A stretch of 64,000 nucleotides of DNA, from contig NZ_UUON01000001.1 in assembly GCF_900590885.1 (NCBI RefSeq), positions 496,001-560,000 of the forward strand. The letters are read 5' to 3'. A model generated the notes under the pieces. The model saw only the letters and a program-made list of their open reading frames with translations. It did not search any database and was not told where the DNA came from. Positions within the stretch are counted from its first letter, which is position 1; each line of letters starts with the position of its first letter. This DNA comes from Pseudomonas viridiflava (GTDB lineage Bacteria; Pseudomonadota; Gammaproteobacteria; Pseudomonadales; Pseudomonadaceae). Position numbers and translations under genes: made by a program. Shown here piece after piece: positions 15,220 to 23,866 of the stretch.

Positions 15220-16923
15220 ATGAACGCTGTAAGCCAGGAACAAACCGAACGGATCTGGTTGGACGCTTACTTGCCCGGCGTACCGGCGGACATCGACGCG
15301 GCTATCGAGGACTACCCGTCGTTGCGCGAGGTGTTCCTGGAACACCTGGAGAAGTACCGCGAACGGGTCGCCTACGTGAGCATCGGCACCGAAATGACTT
15401 ACGCCGACTGGCAGGCTCAGGGCCATGCGTTTGCCGCCTGGCTGCAGGGCCAGGGCGTGCAGCCGGGTGACCGTGTGGCGCTGATGATGCCCAACTGCCT
15501 GCAATACCCGATCTGCTTGCTGGGCACCATCCTGGCCGGGGCGGTGGTGGTCAACGTCAACCCGTTGTACACCGCCCATGAACTGAAACATCTGCTCAAG
15601 GACAGCGGCGCCGAAACCGTGGTGATCTTCGAAAACTTCGCCCACACCCTGGAAAAAGTCGTGGCCGGCAGTAGCGTCAAGCGCGTGGTGGTGGCGGCCA
15701 TTGGCGACTTGCTCGGTACCTTCAAGGGCGCGGCGATGAACTTCATCCTGCGCCGGGTGCAAAAGCAGGTGCCCCGTTTCAACCTGCGCGGTTCGGTACG
15801 CTTCAATCAGGTGCTCAAGCAGGGCAGGGCCCTCAACCATTTTCCGGTAAGCCTGCAGCTCGATGACCTGGCGTTCCTGCAATACACCGGCGGCACCACC
15901 GGGGATGCCAAGGGCGTGATGCTCAGCCACCGCAATATCATCGCCAACCTGCTGCAAGCCAAGGCCTGGGTCGGCGACCAATTGGACCAGAACAAGCAGG
16001 AAACCAACGTCACGCTGTTGCCGCTTTATCACATCTTTTCGCTGACCGTGAATTGCCTGATGTTCATGTGCCTGGGCGGGCGCAACATCCTGATTGCCAA
16101 CCCACGGGACGTGAAGCGCGTACAGATGATCCTGCGCAAGGAGCGTTTCAACGGCATCGCCGGGGTCAACACGCTGTTTAACGGTTTGTTGGAGAACAAG
16201 GAGTTCTGTGCGCGGGACTTTTCCGACCTGCGCATGGTGATCGCCGGCGGCATGGCCACGCACACGGCGGTGGCCAAACGCTGGAAGGAAGTCACCGGGC
16301 TGCCGATCATCGAAGGCTACGGCCTCACCGAGTGTTCGCCGGTGGTGAGCATCAGCCCCATCGACATTGCGCGCATGCGCGAGATGGAGTTCACCGGCAG
16401 CATTGGCGTGCCGTTGCCGTCGACCTGGGTGCGGTTTATTCGCGAAGACGGCGAACTGGCCGAGATCGGCGAGCAGGGCGAGTTGCAAGTGCGCGGCCCG
16501 CAAGTGATGCAGGGCTACTGGCTGCGGCCCAAGGAAACCGCCGAGGTGCTGGATGCCGAGGGCTGGTTGTCGACCGGCGATATCGGCGTGATGGACGCGC
16601 GCGGTTACATCCGCCTGGTCGACCGCAAGAAGGACATGATCCTGGTGTCGGGTTTCAACGTGTACCCCAATGAAATTGAGGATGTGGTGGCGTTGCACCC
16701 CGGCGTGGGGGAAGTGGCGGCGATTGGCGTGGAAGACGCGGTGACCGGCGAGAAGGTCAAGATCATTGTGGTACGCAAGGACCCGAACCTGACCCAGGAG
16801 CAGATCCTGGCGCACTGCCGGGAGTATTTGACCGGGTACAAAATGCCCAAGTATGTGGAGTTCCGAACCACAGAGTTGCCTAAAACCACTGTAGGCAAAG
16901 TGCTGCGCCGGGCCCTGCGCTGA
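15220..16923 (+). CDS. fadD: Long-chain fatty acid-CoA ligase
   Basis: 567 aa, adenylate-forming enzyme. P-loop YTGGTTGDAKG at 222-232; the A5 motif IEGYGLTECSPVVS and A7/A8 region STGDIGVMDARGYIRLVDRKKDMILVSG-type motifs follow in order, and the catalytic Lys lies in the terminal PKTTVGKVLRR. Start at 15220 is supported by AAGGAG at 15208-15213. It activates fatty acids (for example those made from alkanes by AlkB and dehydrogenases) to acyl-CoA. Last gene of the beta-oxidation set; a REP hairpin follows and can terminate it. Pseudomonads carry several FadD paralogues, so the exact number is not assigned. Confidence 0.93.
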   Translation: MNAVSQEQTERIWLDAYLPGVPADIDAAIEDYPSLREVFLEHLEKYRERVAYVSIGTEMTYADWQAQGHAFAAWLQGQGVQPGDRVALMMPNCLQYPICLLGTILAGAVVVNVNPLYTAHELKHLLKDSGAETVVIFENFAHTLEKVVAGSSVKRVVVAAIGDLLGTFKGAAMNFILRRVQKQVPRFNLRGSVRFNQVLKQGRALNHFPVSLQLDDLAFLQYTGGTTGDAKGVMLSHRNIIANLLQAKAWVGDQLDQNKQETNVTLLPLYHIFSLTVNCLMFMCLGGRNILIANPRDVKRVQMILRKERFNGIAGVNTLFNGLLENKEFCARDFSDLRMVIAGGMATHTAVAKRWKEVTGLPIIEGYGLTECSPVVSISPIDIARMREMEFTGSIGVPLPSTWVRFIREDGELAEIGEQGELQVRGPQVMQGYWLRPKETAEVLDAEGWLSTGDIGVMDARGYIRLVDRKKDMILVSGFNVYPNEIEDVVALHPGVGEVAAIGVEDAVTGEKVKIIVVRKDPNLTQEQILAHCREYLTGYKMPKYVEFRTTELPKTTVGKVLRRALR

Positions 16924-16944
16924 TCTCACAACCAATGGAGATGC

Positions 16945-16978
16945 AAATGTGGGAGGGGGCAAGCCCCCTCCCACATTT
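16945..16978. terminator. Single REP hairpin acting as bidirectional terminator
   Basis: AAATGTGGGAGGGGGC, two bases, then its exact reverse complement and a short T-run: a 16-bp perfect stem. It is a collapsed REP palindrome lying between convergent fadD (+) and the Gfo/Idh gene (-, stop at 16979), well placed to terminate both. Confidence 0.75.
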
Positions 16979-18094
16979 TTAAACCGTGCCGACTTTGACC
17001 CAGCGCTCTTCAGCCGCCGCCACGCGAATCGCTGTCGCCAATCGCTCCACCGCCCACGCCGCTTCAAAATCGGTGCCCTCCGCGCCCTGGCCAGCCACCG
17101 CCATGATCAACTCCTGCACCTCCAGCGTCTTCAATTCGTTGTAACCCAGCTGGTGCCCCGCCGCCGGGCTGAACGCGGCATAGCCGGGCAGGGCGGGGCC
17201 GGCCAGCAGGCGCTGGAAACCGTCCTGACCGACGCGGCACAGGCGCAGTTCGTTGAGGCGCTCCTGGTCGAACGCGAGCGTGCCTTTAGTGCCGCTGATC
17301 TCGAAACTCAGGTGGTTCTTGTAGCCATGCTTGAGCCAACTGCTGCTCACCGTACCGCGCGCGCCGTTGGCGAAGCGCAGCAGGGCGTGGACCTGGTCAT
17401 CCACCGCGATGCCTTTCAACTCGCTGCTGCCCTTCAAAGCCGGGCGCTGGCCGTGGACGGTCTGCGTATCGGCACACACGCTGACCACCTCGCCGACCAG
17501 GTAATGCGCCATCGACAGCAAGTGGCTGCCCAGGTCCGCCAACGCGCCGCCGGCATGTTCCACTTCGCAACGCCAGGACCACGGTGACGCCGGGTCGGCC
17601 ATGAAATCTTCGCTGAACTCGCCCTGGAAGCTGATGATCTCGCCAAGGTCACCGTTGGCGATCATCTGCCGCGCCAGGCCAATCATGGGGTTGTGCTGGT
17701 AGTTGTAGCCGACCCGCGTGACCACCCCGGCGCTGCTGGCGGCGCGGCGCATGGCGTCGGCCTGTTCGAGGCTCACGGCCAGGGGTTTTTCGCAGTACAC
17801 CGCCTTGCCGGCGGCAATCGCGGCCATGGCCATGGGGTAGTGCAGATGGTTCGGCGTGGTGATGGCCACCACGTCCACCGCCGGGTCGTTGATCAGCGCT
17901 TGCCAGTCGCCGTGGGCCTGGGCAAAGCCCCAGGCCTTGGCACAGCGCTGGGCGCGCTCGGTGTCGGCATCGGCCAGGGCGGCCAGCTTGAGGGTTACCG
18001 GCAGTTCGAATACCGCCCGGGCATTGTTGAACGCCAGGGCGTGGGCGCGGCCCATGAAACCTGTGCCGATCAAACCGATTCCGAGTTCACGCAT
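16979..18094 (-). CDS. Gfo/Idh/MocA-family NAD(P)-dependent oxidoreductase
   Basis: 371 aa. N-terminal Rossmann GTGFMG at residues 10-15 and the family EKP motif (CEKPLA) at 102-104; the C-terminal substrate domain contains GGALADLGSHLL with the expected Asp/His. Such enzymes oxidise sugars, inositols or their derivatives; the substrate cannot be read here. Start at 18094 (MRELGIGL) is preferred because the Rossmann strand begins at once and AAAGGA lies about 10 nt upstream; ATGs further upstream would add 6-20 residues and overlap candidate operators. Monocistronic, facing away from the next gene. Confidence 0.9.
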   Translation of the reverse strand: MRELGIGLIGTGFMGRAHALAFNNARAVFELPVTLKLAALADADTERAQRCAKAWGFAQAHGDWQALINDPAVDVVAITTPNHLHYPMAMAAIAAGKAVYCEKPLAVSLEQADAMRRAASSAGVVTRVGYNYQHNPMIGLARQMIANGDLGEIISFQGEFSEDFMADPASPWSWRCEVEHAGGALADLGSHLLSMAHYLVGEVVSVCADTQTVHGQRPALKGSSELKGIAVDDQVHALLRFANGARGTVSSSWLKHGYKNHLSFEISGTKGTLAFDQERLNELRLCRVGQDGFQRLLAGPALPGYAAFSPAAGHQLGYNELKTLEVQELIMAVAGQGAEGTDFEAAWAVERLATAIRVAAAEERWVKVGTV

Positions 18095-18135
18095 AGCCGT
18101 GGTCCTTTGCATTATTGTTTTCAGGAAGGCTATTA

Positions 18136-18179
18136 ATGGAATAAAAATTCTCATATTTCAATAGATGGAATAAAAATTC
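18136..18179. promoter_or_regulatory. Tandem 15-bp direct repeats upstream of Gfo/Idh gene
   Basis: ATGGAATAAAAATTC occurs identically at 18136-18150 and 18165-18179. Each copy contains the small dyad GAAT-N4-ATTC. Two identical sites 29 bp apart in an AT-rich patch 42-85 bp before the Gfo/Idh start look like operators for a dimeric regulator; GGAAT/ATTCC-type dyads are reported for RpiR-family repressors, but no such gene is in the window. Confidence 0.45.
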
Positions 18180-18381
18180 ATTAATCAGCCTGGGTAATGC
18201 CGCTATATTCAGGCCATGCCCAAACGCCGTCAGTTAACAAAAGATAACGTAGCGCCGATTGTCAGACGATTCGAAAGCCCGATAGGATGGCCCCTGCTTC
18301 CTTCAGGCGCTCTAGATTGCAGGTTTCAAGGCCCTGGAAGGCGAGACGACCTAACAAAAAATAATAAATGGGAGAAGGTCT

Positions 18382-19431
18382 ATGAGTGAGCCTGTCATGG
18401 GTAGGGTTGTTTGCCGCCCACGCGCCGCACGCAAGGTTGCGTTGCTGGCCGCAGCGCTCTCGCTGTTTGGATTCGGCTTGAACGCCGCCCAGGCCGCCGG
18501 CGATACCACTGGCGCCGCAGTGTTTGCGATTGAATCCCCCAAGGCCGCCAAAGGCCTGATGATCGATGTGGTGCACGCCGGCAAGCGCCTGGTGGCGGTC
18601 GGTGATCGCGGGCACATCCTCTATTCCGATGACCAGGGCAGCACCTGGACCCAGGCCAAAGTACCGACCCGGCAACTGCTCACTGCGGTTTTTTTCGTCG
18701 ATGACCAACACGGTTGGGCGGTCGGCCATGATGCGCAGGTCCTCGCCAGCACCGACGGCGGCGCCACGTGGGCCCAGCAATACCAGGACCTTAAGCGCGA
18801 AGCGCCGTTGCTCGACGTGTGGTTCAACGACGCCAACCACGGCGTGGCCGTGGGTGCCTACGGTGCGCTGATCGAAACCACCGATGGCGGCAACACCTGG
18901 GAAGACGTCAGCGACCGCCTCGACAACGAAGACCAGTTCCACCTCAACGCCATTGCCCACATCAAGGACGCCGGCCTGTTTATCGTCGGCGAGCAGGGCA
19001 GCATGTTCCGCTCCGGCGACGACGGCCAGACCTGGGAAAAACTCGAAGGCCCCTACGAGGGCTCGCTGTTTGGCGTGATCAGCACCGCACAACCTCAGAC
19101 GCTGTTGGCCTACGGCCTGCGCGGCAACCTCTACCGCTCCACGGATTTCGGCAGCACCTGGGAACAGGTCGAATTGAACGCGGCGCGTGGGGCGCTGGAG
19201 TTTGGCCTGTCAGGCGCAACCTTGCTGGAAGACGGTTCCATCGTGGTGGTCGGCAACGGCGGCAGCGTGGTGGTCAGCCACGACGACGGCCAGACCTTCA
19301 GCGTGTTCAACCGCCCGGACCGTATTTCACTCTCGGCGGTCACGTCGGCAGGTAATGGCAACTTGATTCTGGCCGGGCAGGGGGGGGTTCGCGTCGCGGC
19401 ACCCACCGGCGCTGAACCGACAAAACAATAA
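18382..19431 (+). CDS. Exported YCF48-like beta-propeller (BNR/Asp-box repeats)
   Basis: 349 aa with a signal peptide cleaved around LNAAQA|AGD (residue 38). At least six Asp-box motifs are spaced about 42-45 residues apart: SDDQGSTW, STDGGATW, TTDGGNTW, SGDDGQTW, STDFGSTW and SHDDGQTF, giving a six/seven-bladed propeller of the YCF48 class. YCF48 proteins are assembly factors in phototrophs; in pseudomonads homologues occur beside MMPL/RND permeases, as here (15 bp gap). Its role is likely as a periplasmic partner of that permease (inference). GAAGG precedes the ATG at 18382. Confidence 0.88.
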   Translation: MSEPVMGRVVCRPRAARKVALLAAALSLFGFGLNAAQAAGDTTGAAVFAIESPKAAKGLMIDVVHAGKRLVAVGDRGHILYSDDQGSTWTQAKVPTRQLLTAVFFVDDQHGWAVGHDAQVLASTDGGATWAQQYQDLKREAPLLDVWFNDANHGVAVGAYGALIETTDGGNTWEDVSDRLDNEDQFHLNAIAHIKDAGLFIVGEQGSMFRSGDDGQTWEKLEGPYEGSLFGVISTAQPQTLLAYGLRGNLYRSTDFGSTWEQVELNAARGALEFGLSGATLLEDGSIVVVGNGGSVVVSHDDGQTFSVFNRPDRISLSAVTSAGNGNLILAGQGGVRVAAPTGAEPTKQ

Positions 19432-19446
19432 GAAGGCGGGGACAGA

Positions 19447-21822
19447 ATGAGCAGTCATCACAACGATAAAGCGACCTTTCTTGAGCGCCTGATTTTCAAC
19501 AACCGCCCGGCAGTCATCGTGATCTGCCTGCTGGTGAGCATTTTCCTGTTCTGGCAGGCGACGTTGATTCGCCCGTCCACCAGCTTCGAAAAGATGATCC
19601 CCCTCAAGCACCCCTTCATCGAAAAGATGATGGAGCACCGCAACGACCTGGCCAACCTGGGCAACACCGTGCGCATCTCGGTGGAAGCCAAGGACGGTGA
19701 CATCTTCACGAAGGAGTACATGGAGACCCTGCGCCAGATCAACGACGAGGTGTTCTACATCTCCGGCGTCGACCGCTCCGGCCTCAAGTCGCTGTGGAGC
19801 CCCAGCGTGCGCTGGACCGAAGTGACCGAGGAAGGCTTTGCCGGCGGTGAAGTGATCCCGCAGAGCTACAACGGCTCCCAGGACAGCCTCGACCTGCTGC
19901 GCAACAACGTGCTCAAGTCCGGCCAGGTCGGGCGTTTGGTGGCCAACGACTTCAAGTCGAGCATTGTCGATATTCCGCTGCTGGAGTCCTACCCGGACCC
20001 GCAGGACCAGGGCAAGCTGCTGGCCCTGGACTACCGCAAGTTCTCCCACGAGCTTGAAGACAAGATCCGCGACAAGTTCGAAGCGCAGAACCCCAACGTC
20101 AAGATCCATATCGTCGGCTTCGCCAAGAAGGTCGGCGACCTGATCGACGGCCTGGTGATGGTGGTGCTGTTCTTTGGCGTCGCGTTCGTGATCACCCTGA
20201 TTCTGCTGCTGTGGTTCACCAACTGCCTGCGCAGTACCGTCGCGGTGTTGAGCACCACCCTGGTGGCGGTGGTCTGGCAACTCGGGCTGATGCACTTCTT
20301 CGGGTTCGGCCTGGACCCATATTCGATGCTGGTGCCATTCCTGATCTTCGCCATCGGCATTTCCCACGGCGTGCAGAAGATCAACGGCATTGCCCTGCAA
20401 TCCAGTGAGGCCGACAACGCGCTGACCGCAGCGCGACGCACCTTCCGCCAGCTGTTCCTGCCGGGGATGATCGCGATCCTCGCCGACGCGGTGGGCTTTA
20501 TCACCCTGTTGATCATCGACATCGGCGTGATCCGCGAGTTGGCCATCGGCGCCTCGATCGGCGTGGCGGTGATCGTGTTCACCAACCTCATTCTTCTGCC
20601 GGTGGCGATTTCCTACGTCGGCATCAGTAAACGCGCAATCGCCAAGAGCAAGAAGGACGCCAACCGCGAGCATTCGTTCTGGCGCCTGCTGTCGAATTTC
20701 GCCAGTGCCAAAGTCGCCCCGGTCTCGATCCTGCTGGCCTTGGTGGCCTTTGGTGGCGGCCTCTGGTACAGCCAGAACCTCAAGATCGGCGACCTCGACC
20801 AGGGCGCGCCGGAACTGCGCCCGGACTCGCGCTACAACAAAGACAACAACTTCATCATCAGCAACTACTCCACCAGCTCCGACGTGCTGGTGGTGATGGT
20901 CAAGACCAAGGCCGAAGGCTGTTCGCGCTACGAAGCCATGGCGCCCATCGACCAGTTGATGTGGAAGATGCAGAACACCGAGGGCGTGCAGTCGGCGATC
21001 TCGCTGGTGACCGTGTCCAAGCAGATGATCAAGGGCATGAACGAGGGCAACCTGAAATGGGAAACCCTGTCGCGCAACCCGGACGTGCTCAACAACTCCA
21101 TCGCCCGCGCCGATGGCCTCTACAACAACAATTGCTCGCTGGCGCCGGTGCTGGTGTTCCTCAACGACCACAAGGCCGAAACCCTCGACCGCGCGGTGCA
21201 TGCGGTGCAGGACTTCGCCAAGGAGAACAACAAGGACGGCCTGGAGTTCATCCTCGCCGCCGGTAACGCCGGGATCGAGGCGGCCACCAACGAAGTGATC
21301 AAGGAGTCCGAGCTGACCATCCTGATCCTGGTGTACCTGTGCGTGGCCACCATGTGCATGATCACCTTCCGCTCGTGGGCTGCGACCCTGTGCATCGTGC
21401 TGCCGCTGGTGCTGACCTCGGTGCTGGGCAACGCGCTGATGGCGTTCATGGGCATCGGCGTCAAGGTCGCGACCCTGCCGGTGGTGGCGCTGGGCGTGGG
21501 GATCGGCGTGGACTACGGCATCTACATCTACAGCCGCCTGGAAAGCTTCCTGCGTGCCGGCCTGCCGCTGCAAGAGGCGTACTACCAGACGCTCAAGTCC
21601 ACCGGCAAGGCCGTGCTGTTCACCGGCCTGTGCCTGGCGATTGGCGTGTGCACCTGGATTTTCTCGGCGATCAAGTTCCAGGCCGACATGGGCCTGATGC
21701 TGACCTTCATGCTGCTGTGGAACATGTTCGGTGCGCTGTGGCTGCTGCCGGCGCTGGCGCGGTTCCTGATCAAACCCGAGAAACTCGCGGGGCAGAAGGG
21801 CAACTCGTTGTTCGCGCACTGA
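19447..21822 (+). CDS. MMPL/RND-superfamily transporter permease
   Basis: 791 aa. Layout is two repeats of one TM helix, a large periplasmic loop and five TM helices (first TM near residues 20-38; clusters near 230-400 and 610-770). Key TM motif GVGIGVDYGIYIYSR near residue 675 is the RND/MMPL proton-relay region. This subclass, half the periplasmic complexity of drug RND pumps, moves hydrophobic lipids such as hopanoids or long-chain acyl compounds. Co-transcribed with the YCF48-like protein. No membrane fusion protein is nearby. The substrate is unknown; proximity to the fatty-acid genes hints at a lipid. Confidence 0.92.
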   Translation: MSSHHNDKATFLERLIFNNRPAVIVICLLVSIFLFWQATLIRPSTSFEKMIPLKHPFIEKMMEHRNDLANLGNTVRISVEAKDGDIFTKEYMETLRQINDEVFYISGVDRSGLKSLWSPSVRWTEVTEEGFAGGEVIPQSYNGSQDSLDLLRNNVLKSGQVGRLVANDFKSSIVDIPLLESYPDPQDQGKLLALDYRKFSHELEDKIRDKFEAQNPNVKIHIVGFAKKVGDLIDGLVMVVLFFGVAFVITLILLLWFTNCLRSTVAVLSTTLVAVVWQLGLMHFFGFGLDPYSMLVPFLIFAIGISHGVQKINGIALQSSEADNALTAARRTFRQLFLPGMIAILADAVGFITLLIIDIGVIRELAIGASIGVAVIVFTNLILLPVAISYVGISKRAIAKSKKDANREHSFWRLLSNFASAKVAPVSILLALVAFGGGLWYSQNLKIGDLDQGAPELRPDSRYNKDNNFIISNYSTSSDVLVVMVKTKAEGCSRYEAMAPIDQLMWKMQNTEGVQSAISLVTVSKQMIKGMNEGNLKWETLSRNPDVLNNSIARADGLYNNNCSLAPVLVFLNDHKAETLDRAVHAVQDFAKENNKDGLEFILAAGNAGIEAATNEVIKESELTILILVYLCVATMCMITFRSWAATLCIVLPLVLTSVLGNALMAFMGIGVKVATLPVVALGVGIGVDYGIYIYSRLESFLRAGLPLQEAYYQTLKSTGKAVLFTGLCLAIGVCTWIFSAIKFQADMGLMLTFMLLWNMFGALWLLPALARFLIKPEKLAGQKGNSLFAH

Positions 21823-21901
21823 CCGCTATAGACCATCGCCGCAAGGCACGGCGGGGGAATTGACCTATCATGTGTCTTTTCTCCCGCAGTGACTTCACAT
21901 C

Positions 21902-22198
21902 ATGACCGACGCACACCCCAACCTGAGCACCGCCTTGCAAGACAGCGACATGCTGATCATCAACGGGCTGCACGCCTTCGACTTCACGTTCGATCAGCAA
22001 TTGGTGATCGAAAGCATGGACGGGCGGGAACTCAAGCGTTGGACATTCAGTCCAGAACAATTGAATGCCGCGACCTTTGATGCCAGCTTGCAAAGCTGGC
22101 TGCTGAGCAACGCCGACGGTGAACACCGGCTGGTCTGCTTGAGCGCGATCAAGGGCGACAACAATAACGACGAGGATGAAGCGGATGATCATGCGTAA
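21902..22198 (+). CDS. Small acidic conserved protein (DUF5629-like)
   Basis: 98 aa cytoplasmic protein without signal or TM segment. The start MTDAHPNLSTALQDSDMLIINGLHAFDF recalls the Pseudomonas family DUF5629, and the tail is strongly acidic (DNNNDEDEADD). Function unknown. Its 3' end overlaps the start region of the lactonase-family gene, so the two are translationally linked. Confidence 0.7.
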   Translation: MTDAHPNLSTALQDSDMLIINGLHAFDFTFDQQLVIESMDGRELKRWTFSPEQLNAATFDASLQSWLLSNADGEHRLVCLSAIKGDNNNDEDEADDHA

Positions 22199-23360
22199 AT
22201 TCTGGCCCCTGCTGATGGCCGGCAGTGTCGGCGCGATGTCGGTGCAAGCGGCGCCAGCCGATACCTATGAACTGCTGGTCGGCAGCTACACCGCCGGCAC
22301 CAGCGAGGGTATTTACCGTCTGCAATTCGACAGCCGTACCGGGCAGTTCAGTGGCAAGCCTATGCTGGCGGCCAAGGCGGCGAACCCGTCCTGGCTCACG
22401 GTCTCCAAAGACCAGAAGCATCTGTATGTGGTGAACGAAAACGGCCCGGGGCAAAAAGACCCGGTCGGCCGCGTGAGCAGCTACAGCATTGACCCCAAGA
22501 GCCATCAGCTGACCCTGATCAACCAGGTGCAGAGCCTGGGCAATGAGCCGACCCATTCCAGCGTGGCCGCTGACGGGCGTTACCTGTTTGTCGCCAACTA
22601 TTCGGTACTCGAAGACCCGGGCGGCAGCCTGGCGATTTTGCCGGTGGATGCCACTGGCAAGCTGTCGACGCCGGTGCAGTTGAGCGGCCACCCGGCCAGC
22701 CGCGTCAACCCTGAGCGCCAGGCCTCCAACCATGTGCACTCGGTGGTGTCGTCGCCGGATGGCAAGTACGTGTTTGTGCAGGACCTGGGCGCCGACAAGG
22801 TGTTTGCCTACCATTACGACCCCAAGGCCAACCACGAACTGCCGTTGACCCCGGCTGATCCGGCGTCTGTGCAATTGCCGCCGGGCAGTGGCCCGCGTCA
22901 CCTGCTGTTCAGCGCCGATGGCAAACATGCGTGGCTGACCACCGAGATGAGCGCCCAGATCGCGGTGTTCGATTACAACGATGGCAAGCTCACCCAAACC
23001 CAGTTGGTGGACTTTGCTGCCGCGCAACCCGTGTCCGACAAGGCCGGTGCTGCGCTGCATGCCTCCAGCGATGGCAAGTTCCTCTACGTGAGCAACCGTG
23101 GCACGGCCAACCAGATGCTGGTGTTCAGCATCGACCCGGCCACCGCGCACCTCAAGGAACTGCAGCGTCGCTCGGTGGAAGGCGACCACCCGCGGGAATT
23201 CAGCCTCGACCCGAGTGGCAAGTTCCTGCTGATCGCCAACCAGAAGAGCAACGAAATTGTGGTGGTCGAACGCGACCCCAAGACCGGCCTGCTGGGTAAA
23301 ACCGTGCAGAAATTGCCGATCGATGCGCCCAGCGACCTCAAGTTCCTGGTGCGTCAATAA
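22185..23360 (+). CDS. Exported lactonase-family beta-propeller protein (Pgl-like)
   Basis: 391 aa from ATG 22185. Signal peptide with cleavage near SVQA|AP, then a seven-bladed propeller of the YbhE/6-phosphogluconolactonase family: LLVGSYTAGTSEGIY, PSWLTVS..LYVVNE, SNHVHSVVSSPDGKYVFVQDLGADKV, GSGPRHLLFSADG and GDHPREFSLDPSGKFLLIANQ are the usual family repeats. Export argues against a role on cytosolic 6-phosphogluconolactone; a periplasmic lactone hydrolase is more likely. Three nested ATGs exist (22176, 22185, 22191); 22185 has GAGGA at 8 nt. The gene overlaps the preceding small protein. Confidence 0.87.
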   Translation: MIMRKFWPLLMAGSVGAMSVQAAPADTYELLVGSYTAGTSEGIYRLQFDSRTGQFSGKPMLAAKAANPSWLTVSKDQKHLYVVNENGPGQKDPVGRVSSYSIDPKSHQLTLINQVQSLGNEPTHSSVAADGRYLFVANYSVLEDPGGSLAILPVDATGKLSTPVQLSGHPASRVNPERQASNHVHSVVSSPDGKYVFVQDLGADKVFAYHYDPKANHELPLTPADPASVQLPPGSGPRHLLFSADGKHAWLTTEMSAQIAVFDYNDGKLTQTQLVDFAAAQPVSDKAGAALHASSDGKFLYVSNRGTANQMLVFSIDPATAHLKELQRRSVEGDHPREFSLDPSGKFLLIANQKSNEIVVVERDPKTGLLGKTVQKLPIDAPSDLKFLVRQ

Positions 23361-23364
23361 GCCA

Positions 23365-23387
23365 CAGGCCCCGCAGTGCGGGGCCTG
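23365..23387 (+). terminator. Hairpin after lactonase gene
   Basis: CAGGCCCCGCA and TGCGGGGCCTG form an 11-bp stem with a minimal loop 5 bp after the stop. It lacks a clear T-run, so termination may need extra factors. Confidence 0.6.
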
Positions 23388-23395
23388 ACCTGGTG

Positions 23396-23412
23396 TATTA
23401 ATTGTATTAATA
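23396..23412. promoter_or_regulatory. Operator-like dyad TATTAAT-TGT-ATTAATA
   Basis: A perfect 7-bp inverted repeat with a 3-bp spacer about 105 bp before the small exported protein gene. AT-rich and isolated in GC-rich DNA; likely a regulator site or promoter core. Confidence 0.4.
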
Positions 23413-23516
23413 GCGGCTACTGTTTCAAAGCATTTCTAAGGTTCAGCCCTCGGGCGTAAGTTTGGTTCCAAGGCCTTCCCCGGCTACTCAACCAAACGAA
23501 CACAAGGGTTACCGAC

Positions 23517-23696
23517 ATGAACTTGAATCTCTTCTCCATCATCGCCGCTTCCGCTGTTTCCGCCACTGTTGCCTTGCCTGCTGCCGCCAGCGTTGAAGTC
23601 AGCGGTAAAAAATCCAGCACCAGTGCCTACACCCAGAAATACCTGCAACAAAGCGCCAACTTCTACGCTGCCCTGGACCACAAAACCCAGCAATGA
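23517..23696 (+). CDS. Small exported protein, 59 aa
   Basis: MNLNLFSIIAASAVSATVALPAAAS is a textbook Sec signal, with cleavage predicted near residue 24; the 35-residue mature part is hydrophilic (VEVSGKKSSTSAYTQKY...). Codon use is Pseudomonas-like. A dyad lies upstream and a long hairpin follows directly, so it is a self-contained transcription unit. No family recognised. The weak GGGTT-type ribosome site lies about 10 nt before the ATG. Confidence 0.7.
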   Translation: MNLNLFSIIAASAVSATVALPAAASVEVSGKKSSTSAYTQKYLQQSANFYAALDHKTQQ

Positions 23697-23718
23697 GCGT
23701 CAGTTAACCCCCGCACTC

Positions 23719-23770
23719 AAACGCCAAACCACTGAAACGAAGCGTGATTCGTTGCAGTGGTTTGGCGTTT
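23719..23770 (+). terminator. Long hairpin after the 59-aa gene
   Basis: AAACGCCAAACCACTG pairs perfectly with CAGTGGTTTGGCGTTT, extended after a bulge by AACGAA/TTCGTT: about 22 bp in total. It has no long T-run, but its position 22 bp after the stop suits a terminator or an mRNA-stabilising stem. Confidence 0.6.
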
Positions 23771-23866
23771 GTGCGTCTGGGGGAAATAAAGAAGTGTAAT
23801 GTCACATTGCCATGTGTTTAAATTTGACGCTCAAATATTGGCGCCTTATTTCATGGAATCGACAGC

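Noticed and set aside
15166-17067. 633-codon frame antisense to fadD
   Set aside because: Shadow of fadD extending through the REP hairpin; no protein motif.
18216-18389. 57-codon plus frame before the YCF48-like gene
   Set aside because: No ribosome site, rare codons (AGG, CGA, TTA, ATA) and overlap with the start of the next gene make it unlikely to be translated.
19327-21819. 830-codon open frame antisense to the MMPL permease
   Set aside because: His/Gln/Arg-rich translation with no domain, exactly overlapping a well-supported gene; a codon-bias shadow.
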